Positions 26,506 to 36,320 of a DNA stretch of 62,659 nt are shown in pieces (the stretch's first letter is position 1; the number at the start of each line of letters is the position of its first letter). The stretch spans positions 1 through 62,659 of the forward strand of contig JAVCCM010000026.1 of NCBI GenBank assembly GCA_030765455.1, given 5' to 3'. Under the pieces are notes generated by a model, which made no database searches, was not told the origin of the DNA, and saw nothing but the letters and a program-made list of their open reading frames with translations. The DNA comes from Candidatus Electryonea clarkiae. GTDB taxonomy: Bacteria > Electryoneota > Electryoneia > Electryoneales > Electryoneaceae. The translations under genes were made by a program, and so were the position numbers.

Positions 26506-27415
26506 TCATCGAACCTATTACTTTGACTTCACGCTCCAGTTGTACTCCAGATTTTTCTTTTACTGCTTTTTCAACCATTTGCATTAATTGATAGATATCA
26601 TTTGCTTTGGCATTATCTACATTTAGAATGAAACCGGCATGTTTCTCGCTCACCTTCGCACCACCTAATCGCTTCCCCTTCATCCCGGCGTCTTCGATAA
26701 GAGTGCCTGCGTAATGACCCGAGGGTCGTTTGAAGACGCTTCCACAAGAGGGAAAATCCAAAGGTTGTTTTTCACTGCGCATTTTTTTTACTTCATACAT
26801 TTTATCAAGAAGCGTTTTATGGTCATCATCAATTAATTCAAATTGTGCAGAAACAATTACTTTATCTTCCAGTCCATGAGCTTTTCTGTAATCGAATCCT
26901 ATCTCCTCACGGCTCATTTCAAACGGCTTACCTGAAAGTGTGAATCCATTTACGCTTGTCACCCTGGATTCGATCTCCTGTCCGAAAGCTCCTGCGTTCA
27001 TTCTCAATGCACCTCCGACACTGCCTGGAATTCCGAACATTTTTTCCATTCCTCCCAAGCCTCCTTCAACTGCAGCGCCGATAAATTCCTCTAATACAGT
27101 ACCTGCCAATACTTTCGCCGTATTCCCTTCAAAAGTCCATCCGGAAAGGTTATCCCCAGTATGGAGAACTACGCCGTGCCATCCATCATCTGAAACAAGA
27201 ACATTACAACCGCCACCCAGGACAAAAAGTGGTACTTCCGCTTCATTGATTATTTCTAAAACTTTTCTTAACGCCACCTCCGAATAAGGCTCCACCCAAA
27301 ATGTTGCAGCGCCGCCAACTCCATAAGACGTATATGGCGCAAGTTTATGATCATATTTCAGCTTTATATCGTCAATATCTTTCAGAAGAGCTGAAATTGA
27401 ATTGACGTCGATCAT
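26498..27415 (-). CDS. murB: UDP-N-acetylenolpyruvoylglucosamine reductase
   Basis: MurB reduces the enolpyruvyl group of UDP-GlcNAc-enolpyruvate with NADPH and FAD, giving UDP-MurNAc. The 305-residue product has TSYGVGGAA, the FAD-binding LGGGCNVLVSD, GIPGSVGGALRMNAGA, and the catalytic Ser in SCGSVFKRP followed by the C-terminal Glu-containing region (GVQLEREVKVIG). Its length fits the shorter type II form. The ATG lies 2 bases after the murC stop with GAAGGA upstream, and the 3' end overlaps ftsQ by 8 bases. Confidence 0.96.
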   Translation of the reverse strand: MIDVNSISALLKDIDDIKLKYDHKLAPYTSYGVGGAATFWVEPYSEVALRKVLEIINEAEVPLFVLGGGCNVLVSDDGWHGVVLHTGDNLSGWTFEGNTAKVLAGTVLEEFIGAAVEGGLGGMEKMFGIPGSVGGALRMNAGAFGQEIESRVTSVNGFTLSGKPFEMSREEIGFDYRKAHGLEDKVIVSAQFELIDDDHKTLLDKMYEVKKMRSEKQPLDFPSCGSVFKRPSGHYAGTLIEDAGMKGKRLGGAKVSEKHAGFILNVDNAKANDIYQLMQMVEKAVKEKSGVQLEREVKVIGSMNA

Positions 27416-27417
27416 TG

Positions 27418-28800
27418 CTAATTTCCTTCGCCAAGTAATGACAGTAATTCATCCGATGCCTGGTAGATATTACCGGCGCCAAGTGTGATAACCGTATCAC
27501 CTTCTTCAAGAAGCCGGACAAGAAATTGTGCAATATCTTCGCGGTTCGGTACATAATGAATGTTCTTATGTCCGTATTGTTTAATTTTATCAACAATAAT
27601 TCCAGCGTTTACCCCTTCAATTGGTTTTTCGCGCGCAGGGTAAATATCTGTCACAATGAGAAGGTCACTGACCATGAGCGACTGAGCGAATTCCGTTGAA
27701 AATGCCTGGGTTCTACTATAGAGATGCGGCTGGAAAACAGCGACAATTCTATTTTTCGCTACCTTTTTTGCTGCATTCAAAGTCATGGATACTTCAGTCG
27801 GATGATGAGCATAATCATCGTATATATTTATTCCTTTTACACTTCCTCTTAATTCAAAACGTCTTTTTACACCTTCAAATGACTTGAACGCTTCACTGAT
27901 TTTTTCAAATGGAATTTCCAGTTCCCTGGCAACTGCGACAGCCGCCAGTGCATTGCTCAAGTTGTGCTTTCCTGGAATTGGAATTTCCATTGTTCCAAGT
28001 TGTTGACCGTCGTGATAAACCTCGCATCTGCTGATGTCAGCCAAATGGATTTTATCGCCTCGCAAATCTGCATGTGGGCTAAAACCATAGGTCATCACCG
28101 GTCTTGAAATCTCCGGAAGAATTTCAGTCAGGTTGGGATCGTCGCAACAAATTATCACCATACCGTAGAAGGGTACTGAATTGGCAAAATTGATAAACGC
28201 TTCCTGCAGATTTTCATAAGTTCCATAAGTGTCAAGATGTTCTTCTTCAAGTGCAGTAATTACCGCAAGGGTAGGTGTCAGTTTGAGAAAGCTTCGGTCA
28301 TATTCATCGGCTTCCGCAATCAATAACTCACCACCACCAAGCCTTGCATTTGTGCCCAATCCTCTAAGAACACCGCCTACAATTACTGTCGGATCAAGAC
28401 CTGCCGCGGTTACCAGGTGTCCAATCAATGATGTCGTAGTTGTTTTCCCATGTGTGCCGCCTATTGCGATTCCTTCCTTTAATCTCATCAGCTCAGCTAA
28501 CATTTCGGCACGTCGTATAACGGGTATTCCCCGTTTTTTTGCTTCCAGGATTTCCACATTATCCTGATCTATCGCACTACTGAAGACTACCGCATCGGCA
28601 TCAACCAGATGTCCGGAATCATGCCCTTTCCATATTTCGCAGCCCAGGTCATTCAGCCTCATTGTGATCTGACTGGATTCCATATCGCTCCCGGTAATTT
28701 CAAAACCCTGTACAGCGAGGAGTTCAGCAAGACCACTCATACCGATTCCGCCTACTCCGACAAAATGGATTTTTTTCATTTTCCGTTTCAGTCGCGTCAT
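27418..28800 (-). CDS. murC: UDP-N-acetylmuramate--L-alanine ligase
   Basis: MurC adds L-alanine to UDP-MurNAc in an ATP-dependent cytoplasmic step. The 460-residue product has the dinucleotide-type N-terminus HFVGVGGIGMSGLAE, the ATP site GGTHGKTTTT, and the Mur-ligase signature YDDYAHHPTEV. The start codon overlaps the ftsW stop as ATGA; a second ATG 7 codons in is possible. In most bacteria murG sits between ftsW and murC; here the two genes overlap directly, so murG is absent from this place. Confidence 0.97.
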   Translation of the reverse strand: MTRLKRKMKKIHFVGVGGIGMSGLAELLAVQGFEITGSDMESSQITMRLNDLGCEIWKGHDSGHLVDADAVVFSSAIDQDNVEILEAKKRGIPVIRRAEMLAELMRLKEGIAIGGTHGKTTTTSLIGHLVTAAGLDPTVIVGGVLRGLGTNARLGGGELLIAEADEYDRSFLKLTPTLAVITALEEEHLDTYGTYENLQEAFINFANSVPFYGMVIICCDDPNLTEILPEISRPVMTYGFSPHADLRGDKIHLADISRCEVYHDGQQLGTMEIPIPGKHNLSNALAAVAVARELEIPFEKISEAFKSFEGVKRRFELRGSVKGINIYDDYAHHPTEVSMTLNAAKKVAKNRIVAVFQPHLYSRTQAFSTEFAQSLMVSDLLIVTDIYPAREKPIEGVNAGIIVDKIKQYGHKNIHYVPNREDIAQFLVRLLEEGDTVITLGAGNIYQASDELLSLLGEGN

Positions 28801-29948
28801 ATCGCTCCCTGGCTTTGAAACGATGGTTTAGTTTGACTATACCTGGATATGTTCAACAAAACTCCCATAGCTCCATAGGAAAGAAGCAGTGATGTTCCTC
28901 CAAAACTGATAAATGGCAGTGGTAAGCCTGTAGTTGGCAATACTCCTGCAGCAATCCCCATATTCATAATCGCATACAACCCAATTGAAAATGTGATTCC
29001 GATAGCGAGATAAGCTCCGAAAGAATCGGGACAACGCATTCCGATTTTTATTCCGCGCCAAATCAAAATCATGAATAGAACCATCAAAGTAACAGCTCCC
29101 ACAAAACCCCACTCCTCGCCTAAGACACTGTAAATAAAGTCTGTATGTGCTTCAGGGAGAATTAATAGTTTTTGTCTGCTTTCGCCTACTCCAACACCAA
29201 AAAAACCTCCTCTTCCGAATCCTATCCATGCTTGCAATACTTGTGGATGAGCTTTCTCGATATTGACACCTACACCGATAAAATCAAGCAATCTTGCCAA
29301 CCGGTATTTGGAGGTAAAGATGAAAAATGTTGCGATGAAGATTAGAGGACTGATGATAACGGCAATATGTTTGATATTTGCACCTGAAACGAATATCATC
29401 ATAAATGCGATAACAGATAACATAACTGCAGTTGAGAAATCCGGTTGGATTGCCACCATAAAAATAAGGATCATGGAAAATCCGAGAGGGAATAGTATCC
29501 CTTTCTTAAAGGATTTCATTTCTTCACCTTTTTGAGCAGACCAGGCTGCAATAAACAGGACGATAGAAAATTTGGCTAACTCGGATGGCTGGAAACGAAC
29601 GGGACCTAAATGCAGCCAACGGCTGGCTCCCTTGCTTTCATGCCCCAGGTTACTGGCAAATATCAGCAACAAGAAAAATCCGCACAATATCATCGCGGGA
29701 ACGGCAAATTTCTTCCAGATAGAATAGGGAATCCATGCAGCTATAAAGAGTAATCCGAACCCGATGATTGTCCTGACAAATTGTTTGATAAACATTTTAT
29801 GTGGGTTGCCAAAATCTTCATTCGATCTTTCACTGCTTGCTGAATAGACAGTTACTAATCCAACAATAGTCAGCAGTACAATCATCGTAATGAGAACTAA
29901 ATCCCTTCCCTGGTTTGGATACGAATTCAATCCGGTAATTCCCTTCAT
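28797..29948 (-). CDS. ftsW: SEDS peptidoglycan glycosyltransferase FtsW
   Basis: FtsW polymerises lipid II into glycan strands at the septum together with the FtsI-type transpeptidase. The 383-residue product has about ten hydrophobic membrane segments. Family blocks include VYSASSERS in the first loop, KGASRWLHLG, PSELAKFSIV, the GVGESRQKLLILPEAHTDFI loop and the C-terminal GLPLPFISFGGTSLL. Its ATG overlaps the murD stop (ATGA) and its stop overlaps the murC start (ATGA). This coupling places it between two cytoplasmic ligases without murG. Confidence 0.96.
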   Translation of the reverse strand: MKGITGLNSYPNQGRDLVLITMIVLLTIVGLVTVYSASSERSNEDFGNPHKMFIKQFVRTIIGFGLLFIAAWIPYSIWKKFAVPAMILCGFFLLLIFASNLGHESKGASRWLHLGPVRFQPSELAKFSIVLFIAAWSAQKGEEMKSFKKGILFPLGFSMILIFMVAIQPDFSTAVMLSVIAFMMIFVSGANIKHIAVIISPLIFIATFFIFTSKYRLARLLDFIGVGVNIEKAHPQVLQAWIGFGRGGFFGVGVGESRQKLLILPEAHTDFIYSVLGEEWGFVGAVTLMVLFMILIWRGIKIGMRCPDSFGAYLAIGITFSIGLYAIMNMGIAAGVLPTTGLPLPFISFGGTSLLLSYGAMGVLLNISRYSQTKPSFQSQGAI

Positions 29949-31315
29949 TTAATTGTCTCCCGGATCATCTGGCGGAAATGGTCCCCACGATCTTCAAAAT
30001 TCATGAATTGATCAAAACTTGCACACGCAGGTGAAAGAAGTACTGTCGCACCTCGTCCTGCTTCCTTACTTGCTGTTTTTACCGCTTTTTCAAGAGTACC
30101 ACATTGGATCACCCTGGTATATTCGCCCAATTCAACGGCTATACGTCCTGAACCTTCACCGATCAACAGCATACAGGACACCTTATTTTTGACATTTTCT
30201 ATCAAAGGCTTATAGGAATCGCCTTTATCCTGCCCGCCTGCAATCAACCATACATTATCCTCCATTGCCTCAAGCGCTACTCGCAGGCTTTCGACGTTTG
30301 TTGACTTGCTGTCATTGATCCAGGTTCTGCCGTTATCATGAACAATTTCGAGTCGATGGGGGACTCCACTGAATCCAGCAAGCCCGGATTTGATTTCTTC
30401 GACTTTCAGTCCAAGTTTCCAGGCTGCAGCAGATACTGACATTGCATTTGCAACATTGTGAATCCCGGGAATCTGTAATTCTTCCAGGTTTATGATGGTT
30501 GTCAGATCATCCTTATCTCTGATAACTATCTGACCTTCCTTAAGGAATACTCCATGACCGGGTTGTTCTTCAAAACTAAAAGCGAATTTCCCCGGATGTA
30601 TGCTTTCAGCCATTCGCATTACCGATTCATCATCACAGGGAAGCACAGCCCAATCATCGGTAATCTGGTTCTTCCAGATTCTGGCTTTTGCTTCTGCATA
30701 AGCTTCCATATTTCCATGTCGCAGAAGATGATCAGGTGTGATATTTGTGAATACTGATATGTGAGGATGAAACCATTTAATAGTCTCAAGCTGATAACTG
30801 CTGATCTCTACAATAGCATATCTCGTTTCTGGTTTCTCGCGTACTAAGTCACAGAATGGATATCCGATATTACCTGCTGCCACCGCATCATACCCGGCTT
30901 CACGTAAAAGATATTCCATCCATGCAGTCACTGTTGTTTTTCCATTTGATCCGGTAATACCTATTATTTTGCCTTTGAAGAACCATTGCGCGATTTCTAT
31001 TTCGGAATAAACCGGGTATCTTTCATTACGAAGAGACTCCACTACCGGAGAATTAAGCGGTACTCCAGGGCTCAACACTGCAAAAGCGGGGAGATCATGT
31101 CCTTCGAAATTATGCCCCCCTGTCTGCACTTCAATCCCGAGGTCTCGAAGTTTTTCAGCCCTTTCCCTCAACAAAGAATTATCATCATTCTCGGTTATAA
31201 ATACCTTTGCATCCGCTTTTTTTAGTAATCTCGCGGCTGCCATTCCACTCCCAGCCAGACCAATGACCCAGATATTCTTTTCTGCAAGACTCAAAGGTTC
31301 AGGCATTGGATTCAT
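29945..31315 (-). CDS. murD: UDP-N-acetylmuramoylalanine--D-glutamate ligase
   Basis: MurD adds D-glutamate to UDP-MurNAc-L-Ala. The 456-residue product has the N-terminal nucleotide-binding GLAGSGMAAA, the ATP site GITGSNGKTTVT, and the central HRLEIVHD...WINDSKSTN signature typical of MurD. The ATG comes directly after the TAA of murF with AAAGGA upstream. Since mraY normally lies between murF and murD, its absence here is clean, with no leftover sequence. Confidence 0.97.
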   Translation of the reverse strand: MNPMPEPLSLAEKNIWVIGLAGSGMAAARLLKKADAKVFITENDDNSLLRERAEKLRDLGIEVQTGGHNFEGHDLPAFAVLSPGVPLNSPVVESLRNERYPVYSEIEIAQWFFKGKIIGITGSNGKTTVTAWMEYLLREAGYDAVAAGNIGYPFCDLVREKPETRYAIVEISSYQLETIKWFHPHISVFTNITPDHLLRHGNMEAYAEAKARIWKNQITDDWAVLPCDDESVMRMAESIHPGKFAFSFEEQPGHGVFLKEGQIVIRDKDDLTTIINLEELQIPGIHNVANAMSVSAAAWKLGLKVEEIKSGLAGFSGVPHRLEIVHDNGRTWINDSKSTNVESLRVALEAMEDNVWLIAGGQDKGDSYKPLIENVKNKVSCMLLIGEGSGRIAVELGEYTRVIQCGTLEKAVKTASKEAGRGATVLLSPACASFDQFMNFEDRGDHFRQMIRETIK

Positions 31316-32719
31316 TTATACATGTCCTTTATTCACGTATGATTGCTTTAATTGAGCAACTACCTGTTCAAGTTTCATAGTTCTCGAGCCTTTAATAAGG
31401 ATACTTGTTCCCGGTTCGATTACTTCATGTAATGATTGAATCAATCTTTCGAATTCATCTGCATTTAATTGTTCAATACCCGGATGTCCTGATAATTCAG
31501 CTTCTTCAGCAGCAAACGCCATTCTTTGTCCCACGAAGAAAATCCTGTCTATTTCCTCCAGGAGAAAAATGCTTCCCAGTCTTCTATGCTCTTCTTCCGA
31601 GTATTCGCCCAGTTCTTCCACATCGCCTAATACAGCAATCTTTTTCCCTGGTCTGCGAACCAGGCTTTCAAGGGCATTAATGATTGAGCTGATATTTGCA
31701 TTGTAGCTTTCATCTAATATTTCAACGTCTTCCGACAATTCAACTATTTTACCTCTACCTTCCATTGGTTCTACAGCCTCGATGGCTTTAATAACTGCAT
31801 CCGGTTCACCTCCGGCTTCAATGGCAATGGCATAAGCCGCCATAGCTCCGGAAGCATAATGACGACCGGGAAGTCTCATCTTGATAACCATGCCTTCAAC
31901 AGCCAGTGTCGGCCTGCACCAATCATCCACATCTACTATCTGTCCGGAATAAATCGAACCGTACCAGTTTTCAGGTAATTCACCAAGAGTAAAGCCGACT
32001 TTATAGTTATTATCCAATGCAGTCTGAATAACTCTTTCATCATCAAGATTTACAACTGCAAGCCCTTCCTCACTCAAATAATCGAACAACTCTCCTTTAG
32101 CCCGTTGTACTCCATCTATTCCCTGGAATCCGTCAAGATGAGCTTCAGCAATGTTGATAATTATTCCTGTATCAGGTTTTGCTATTTCACAAAGCAGCGA
32201 TATTTCCTCTTCATGATTTGCACCCATCTCTATTACAAGATGCTTTTCATCACCGTCAGTGTTCAGAATAGTCAGGGGCACTCCAATATGATTGTTATAA
32301 TTACCAGGACTACCGGCTGCTTTTCCCAAGGTTGACAAACCGGCGACTATCTGTTCGCGTGTGGTGGTCTTGCCCATTGAACCGGTTACTGCTACGACTT
32401 TAGCTCCTAATGTGTCCCGTACTTCACTTGCCAGTTCCTGTAAACCCAGCAAGGTATCTTCCATGACAAAGAAAGTATTTGACTCGAAAGAGTGGGCCCA
32501 GGCATCAGCCCAGTCCTTTGAAACGGCTGCTATTGCAGCGCCTTTATCAAACGCCTCTTCAACAAAATCATGACCGTCACTTTTTCCACCGGTTAAAGCC
32601 CAGAAAACTCCTCCCTGACTGAGCATTCGAGTATCAATAGTTACCGGAGGAAGATCTTCATTCCATTTACCTTTTACTTCAATCCCGGAACGTTGCAGTA
32701 TTTTTTTGCTTATTCTCAC
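31316..32719 (-). CDS. murF: UDP-MurNAc-tripeptide--D-Ala-D-Ala ligase
   Basis: MurF joins D-Ala-D-Ala to the UDP-MurNAc-tripeptide, the last cytoplasmic step before the lipid carrier. The 467-residue product has VTGSMGKTTTREQ (ATP site), NYNNHIGVPLT, the ligase motif DESYNANISS, and AVLGDVEELGEYS. It starts at a GTG that overlaps the murE stop as GTGA. No ddl gene, which would provide the D-Ala-D-Ala, is present in this cluster. Confidence 0.97.
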   Translation of the reverse strand: MRISKKILQRSGIEVKGKWNEDLPPVTIDTRMLSQGGVFWALTGGKSDGHDFVEEAFDKGAAIAAVSKDWADAWAHSFESNTFFVMEDTLLGLQELASEVRDTLGAKVVAVTGSMGKTTTREQIVAGLSTLGKAAGSPGNYNNHIGVPLTILNTDGDEKHLVIEMGANHEEEISLLCEIAKPDTGIIINIAEAHLDGFQGIDGVQRAKGELFDYLSEEGLAVVNLDDERVIQTALDNNYKVGFTLGELPENWYGSIYSGQIVDVDDWCRPTLAVEGMVIKMRLPGRHYASGAMAAYAIAIEAGGEPDAVIKAIEAVEPMEGRGKIVELSEDVEILDESYNANISSIINALESLVRRPGKKIAVLGDVEELGEYSEEEHRRLGSIFLLEEIDRIFFVGQRMAFAAEEAELSGHPGIEQLNADEFERLIQSLHEVIEPGTSILIKGSRTMKLEQVVAQLKQSYVNKGHV

Positions 32720-34164
32720 TCGATGACCTTCCGTAATTTTAAAACCTCTTCTCTGTCATCGAAATGAAACTTGGTGTTGTCTATAATTTGATAATTTTCA
32801 TGTCCTTTGCCTGCAACAAGAACTATATCTCCCGTTTCTGCCTCTTCAATTGCTGTCTTAATTGCGCTGCGGCGATCTACTATTACGTTCACATCTTTTC
32901 TTTGTGTGCCCTCAAGGATGTCCTCGACAATCTTTCCCGGATCTTCCGAACGGGGATTATCACTTGTTATGTAAACTCTATCCGCTAATTCACATGCTGC
33001 CTCAGCCATCAAGGGTCTTTTAGCTCGATCACGATCACCACCTGCGCCAAATACAATAGATAGTTTATTTCCGGTAATAGGCTTTAGTGTTTGCAGTACG
33101 TTCCTGATCGCATCGGGTGTATGTGCATAATCGATAATTGCTGTAACTGCACCATCCAGGGGAATCCTTTCCATCCTACCCCTTACCTGTGGAGCGGTTT
33201 CAAGACCCGATTTAATTGCTTGTTTGTCAACATCAAGCGCTAAACATAAAGCAGTTACTCCTAACAGGTTTTCAGCATTAAAATGACCAATAAGAGGAGA
33301 ATTAATTTCCAGTTCGCCAAAATCTCCTCCCACTTTTAATTTGATCCCGTTTGAAGTCAATTCTTGTATATTGCCCCATACATTCCATTTTGCGTCAAAA
33401 CCGAATGTGACCTTATCTGCTCTGATGCCTTTCAACATTTGAAGTCCTGCAGAATCGTCTCCATTCGCAACCGCAACTCCATGCGAGGGCAGCATTTCGA
33501 AAAATCGCTTTTTTGCCTGGAAATAAACCGGCATCGAGCCGTGGAAATCGAGGTGATCCTGTGTCAAATTTGTAAATAGTCCAGCATTAAATTTAAATCC
33601 TTCTACTCTTTTCATCGCAATTGCAATAGATGTTACTTCCATAATGACATGAGTGGCTTCTTCTTCGACCATAGAGGATATAAGTTCTAATAAATCAGGT
33701 GCTTCAGGCGTAGTGTGATTCAAAGCCTCTGTCTTACCATCCAATTCCCATCCCAAGGTTCCAATTCTTCCGGGATTCATTTCCAAAGCCTTGAAAACAC
33801 TATAGAGGAGATTAACACATGTCGTCTTACCGTTCGTACCGGTAATTCCTGTTAATTCAATCCGGTTTGTCGGATCGTTGTAAAGAGCGTGTGAAGCATG
33901 CGCCATCCCGGTACGTACATCATCAATCAATAGCAGGGGGACAGGAGCTTCAATATTCCGGTTGGATGTCATTATTGAAACGGCACCATTTTCAATTGCT
34001 TCATTAATGAATTTGTTTCCATCAAATGTCTGACCGGTTATTGCGCAAAAAAGATCGCCATTCTGAATTTTTTTACTGTTACAACGAGGGAACTTCACTT
34101 CAATATCATCGTTTCCAATGACTTTAATATCTTGAATCCTCTTTGCCAATTCAGCCAGCCTCAA
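32716..34164 (-). CDS. murE: UDP-MurNAc-L-Ala-D-Glu--meso-diaminopimelate ligase
   Basis: MurE adds the third residue of the stem peptide. The 482-residue product has the ATP site GITGTNGKTT, the HTTPEAPDL block, DYAHTPDAI, and the DNPRSEDP motif. Arg in DNPR is the known determinant for meso-diaminopimelate rather than lysine, so the wall is of the Gram-negative type. Translation begins at a TTG that overlaps the ftsI stop as TTGA, a weak start that may limit its level or depend on re-initiation by ribosomes that have just finished ftsI. Confidence 0.96.
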   Translation of the reverse strand: MRLAELAKRIQDIKVIGNDDIEVKFPRCNSKKIQNGDLFCAITGQTFDGNKFINEAIENGAVSIMTSNRNIEAPVPLLLIDDVRTGMAHASHALYNDPTNRIELTGITGTNGKTTCVNLLYSVFKALEMNPGRIGTLGWELDGKTEALNHTTPEAPDLLELISSMVEEEATHVIMEVTSIAIAMKRVEGFKFNAGLFTNLTQDHLDFHGSMPVYFQAKKRFFEMLPSHGVAVANGDDSAGLQMLKGIRADKVTFGFDAKWNVWGNIQELTSNGIKLKVGGDFGELEINSPLIGHFNAENLLGVTALCLALDVDKQAIKSGLETAPQVRGRMERIPLDGAVTAIIDYAHTPDAIRNVLQTLKPITGNKLSIVFGAGGDRDRAKRPLMAEAACELADRVYITSDNPRSEDPGKIVEDILEGTQRKDVNVIVDRRSAIKTAIEEAETGDIVLVAGKGHENYQIIDNTKFHFDDREEVLKLRKVIE

Positions 34165-36320
34165 GATTCACCTTCTTCCAGAAGCTGCATTTCGGCACGC
34201 TTCCCAGCAAAAATTCTGCAACTGTCTCCAACCATTAAATTGGCGCCAGGCGCCGGAATTTGATCGCTCACTAAACCGTAACCCTCTACATGAGGAAAAA
34301 GACCTATTCTTGTCAAAGTTGACATTGCTTGACGCAGGTTCATGCCCTTCAGGTCTGGAACCTTAATTTCCTCCGTTTTGCCAATCCCCGGATCAAGTAC
34401 CAGTTGGATTGATCCATCCGCTCGAACTGGAGTGCCGGGGGGAGTACCCTGAACGATGACTATTTCTCCCTCCTCAATCCAGACCGGTGTTATATTCTTA
34501 CGTTCAAGTATTTTTTCAGCTTCTTCCCTGGTTAATCCAACCAATTTGGGAGCTACTCTTGCCTCAATGAATTCTTCTTCATTCTCAGAATCATCAGTTA
34601 AATAAGGTTGTCTGCAGGGGAGAATAACCATCAGTCTTTCCATGACTTTTTTAAAAACCGGGGCTGCAACAGTACCTCCGAAATATTGTTCCTGGGGGTC
34701 ATCAATTACGATTACAGCAAGAAGTTCAGGTTGTTCAACAGGTAAAAATCCGGCAAATGAGCTGACGAACCTGTCCTGGTAATATTCGTTCTTCTCATGG
34801 TTAACTTTTTGTGCGGTACCAGTTTTTCCTGCCACACGGATACCTTCAATTATTGCATTACCACCAGTACCCTGCTCGACAGCTTCAGCCAAAAGAAGTC
34901 TCATCGCACGTGCAGTTGAAGGACGAAGAACACGTCTGACAACCTCCGATTCGAACAGCTCAGTTTTTCCATCGGACTGAGATACCGAAAGAACTAAAAG
35001 GGGTCTCATCAGCAGTCCATTATTCGCTATCGCGCCATAAGCTATAGCGAGTTGAACCGCCGTAACTCCAATGCCTTGCCCAATTGATAAATTTGAATGT
35101 GATACACCAGACCATTTGTTGGGTTTACGCAGTAGTCCACGTGTTTCACCATTGAGACCAATACCGGTTGTTGCACCAAAACCGAAATCCCGAATCAGCG
35201 TATAAAAATCGTCATCATCCAATCTCTTGGCAAGTTTTATTGTTCCGATATTGCTGCTTTTGGCTAAGACTTCATTTGCTTTTAATATCTGGTACAGGTG
35301 CGTATCACGAATCATCCTGTCCCAAATTTGATATTCACCATTTTCGCAATACACTTCTTCATCAATTCTGATAAGTTTTTGATCGATAAGGCCGGCAAAA
35401 GGAACGACTTTAAAAGTGCTTCCAGGCTCGAAAGCTACTGTCACAGACCTGTTTTGGCGTGCTATGTAACTGAAATCCATGAAATTATTCGGATCAAACC
35501 GTGGTGAGGATGCGATCGCGATGATTTCTCCGGTAGCCGGTTTCGTTATAACAATCATTCCACCGGTGGCATCATGAGCCTTTACTGCCTTTTCAAGTTC
35601 CTCTTCTGCTATTGCCTGGGCATTTATGTCAATTGAAAGAATAATTGTACCGCCGTTAACAGCATGACGGCGTGGTAATGAATTGTCTTTTATTCTACTC
35701 TTACGACCATACCTCTGAAGCACTTCCCAACCCGGAGTCCCTGACAATATGTGATCGAATTTCAGTTCAATTCCTCCAAGCCCTTCATTGTCAACATTGA
35801 CATAACCGACAACCTGGCCACCAACCTTTAAGTATGGATAATCTCTTTTCGTATCTTTCTGGACAATAACACCTGATAAACCGAGGCTCCTAACCTGCTC
35901 TGCTACAGCGGGATCTACTTTTCGCGCTGCCCAGAAAAAAGAGGTATGTTCTTTCAGCTTTTTCCTTATTGAGGTTGCATCGATCTGCAAAATACCTGAA
36001 AGTTCCGTAACAACAATATTTCTGTTCTTTATCTCTGACGGGTTAATTCCGATAGCCGTGAAATCGAGCAAATTGACAGCCAGCTCACTCCCAACACGAT
36101 CAAGGATATGGCCACGGCTCGGTTCGATTTCGCGTTTACATAATTGTTGGATTTCGGCTAACTCGGTAAATTCCTTATGGCGGACAAGTTGAACTTCTGT
36201 CAAACGAATGATTGTGAGTAGAACTAACAAAAAAAATGGGGAAAGGATGGCAATGATTCTTCCACGAGAAATGGGAATGCTTTGCTTGGGACGCTCCCTC
36301 CATTCTAATCTCTCCTTCAC
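34161..36320 (-). CDS. ftsI: Septal peptidoglycan transpeptidase FtsI (PBP) with PASTA domains
   Basis: FtsI cross-links septal peptidoglycan. The product of about 719 residues has one N-terminal membrane helix, a dimerisation/pedestal domain, and a transpeptidase domain with STFK (nucleophile Ser about 301), SSN and KTGTAQK motifs. The C-terminal 150 residues hold two PASTA domains (PKLVGLTREEAEKIL; VPDLKGMNLRQAMS), absent from the Escherichia coli enzyme but known from Gram-positives and FCB members. I prefer the GTG at 36320, which overlaps the ftsL stop as GTGA and has GGAGG upstream. An ATG at 36341 would extend it by 7 residues. Confidence 0.95.
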   Translation of the reverse strand: MKERLEWRERPKQSIPISRGRIIAILSPFFLLVLLTIIRLTEVQLVRHKEFTELAEIQQLCKREIEPSRGHILDRVGSELAVNLLDFTAIGINPSEIKNRNIVVTELSGILQIDATSIRKKLKEHTSFFWAARKVDPAVAEQVRSLGLSGVIVQKDTKRDYPYLKVGGQVVGYVNVDNEGLGGIELKFDHILSGTPGWEVLQRYGRKSRIKDNSLPRRHAVNGGTIILSIDINAQAIAEEELEKAVKAHDATGGMIVITKPATGEIIAIASSPRFDPNNFMDFSYIARQNRSVTVAFEPGSTFKVVPFAGLIDQKLIRIDEEVYCENGEYQIWDRMIRDTHLYQILKANEVLAKSSNIGTIKLAKRLDDDDFYTLIRDFGFGATTGIGLNGETRGLLRKPNKWSGVSHSNLSIGQGIGVTAVQLAIAYGAIANNGLLMRPLLVLSVSQSDGKTELFESEVVRRVLRPSTARAMRLLLAEAVEQGTGGNAIIEGIRVAGKTGTAQKVNHEKNEYYQDRFVSSFAGFLPVEQPELLAVIVIDDPQEQYFGGTVAAPVFKKVMERLMVILPCRQPYLTDDSENEEEFIEARVAPKLVGLTREEAEKILERKNITPVWIEEGEIVIVQGTPPGTPVRADGSIQLVLDPGIGKTEEIKVPDLKGMNLRQAMSTLTRIGLFPHVEGYGLVSDQIPAPGANLMVGDSCRIFAGKRAEMQLLEEGES

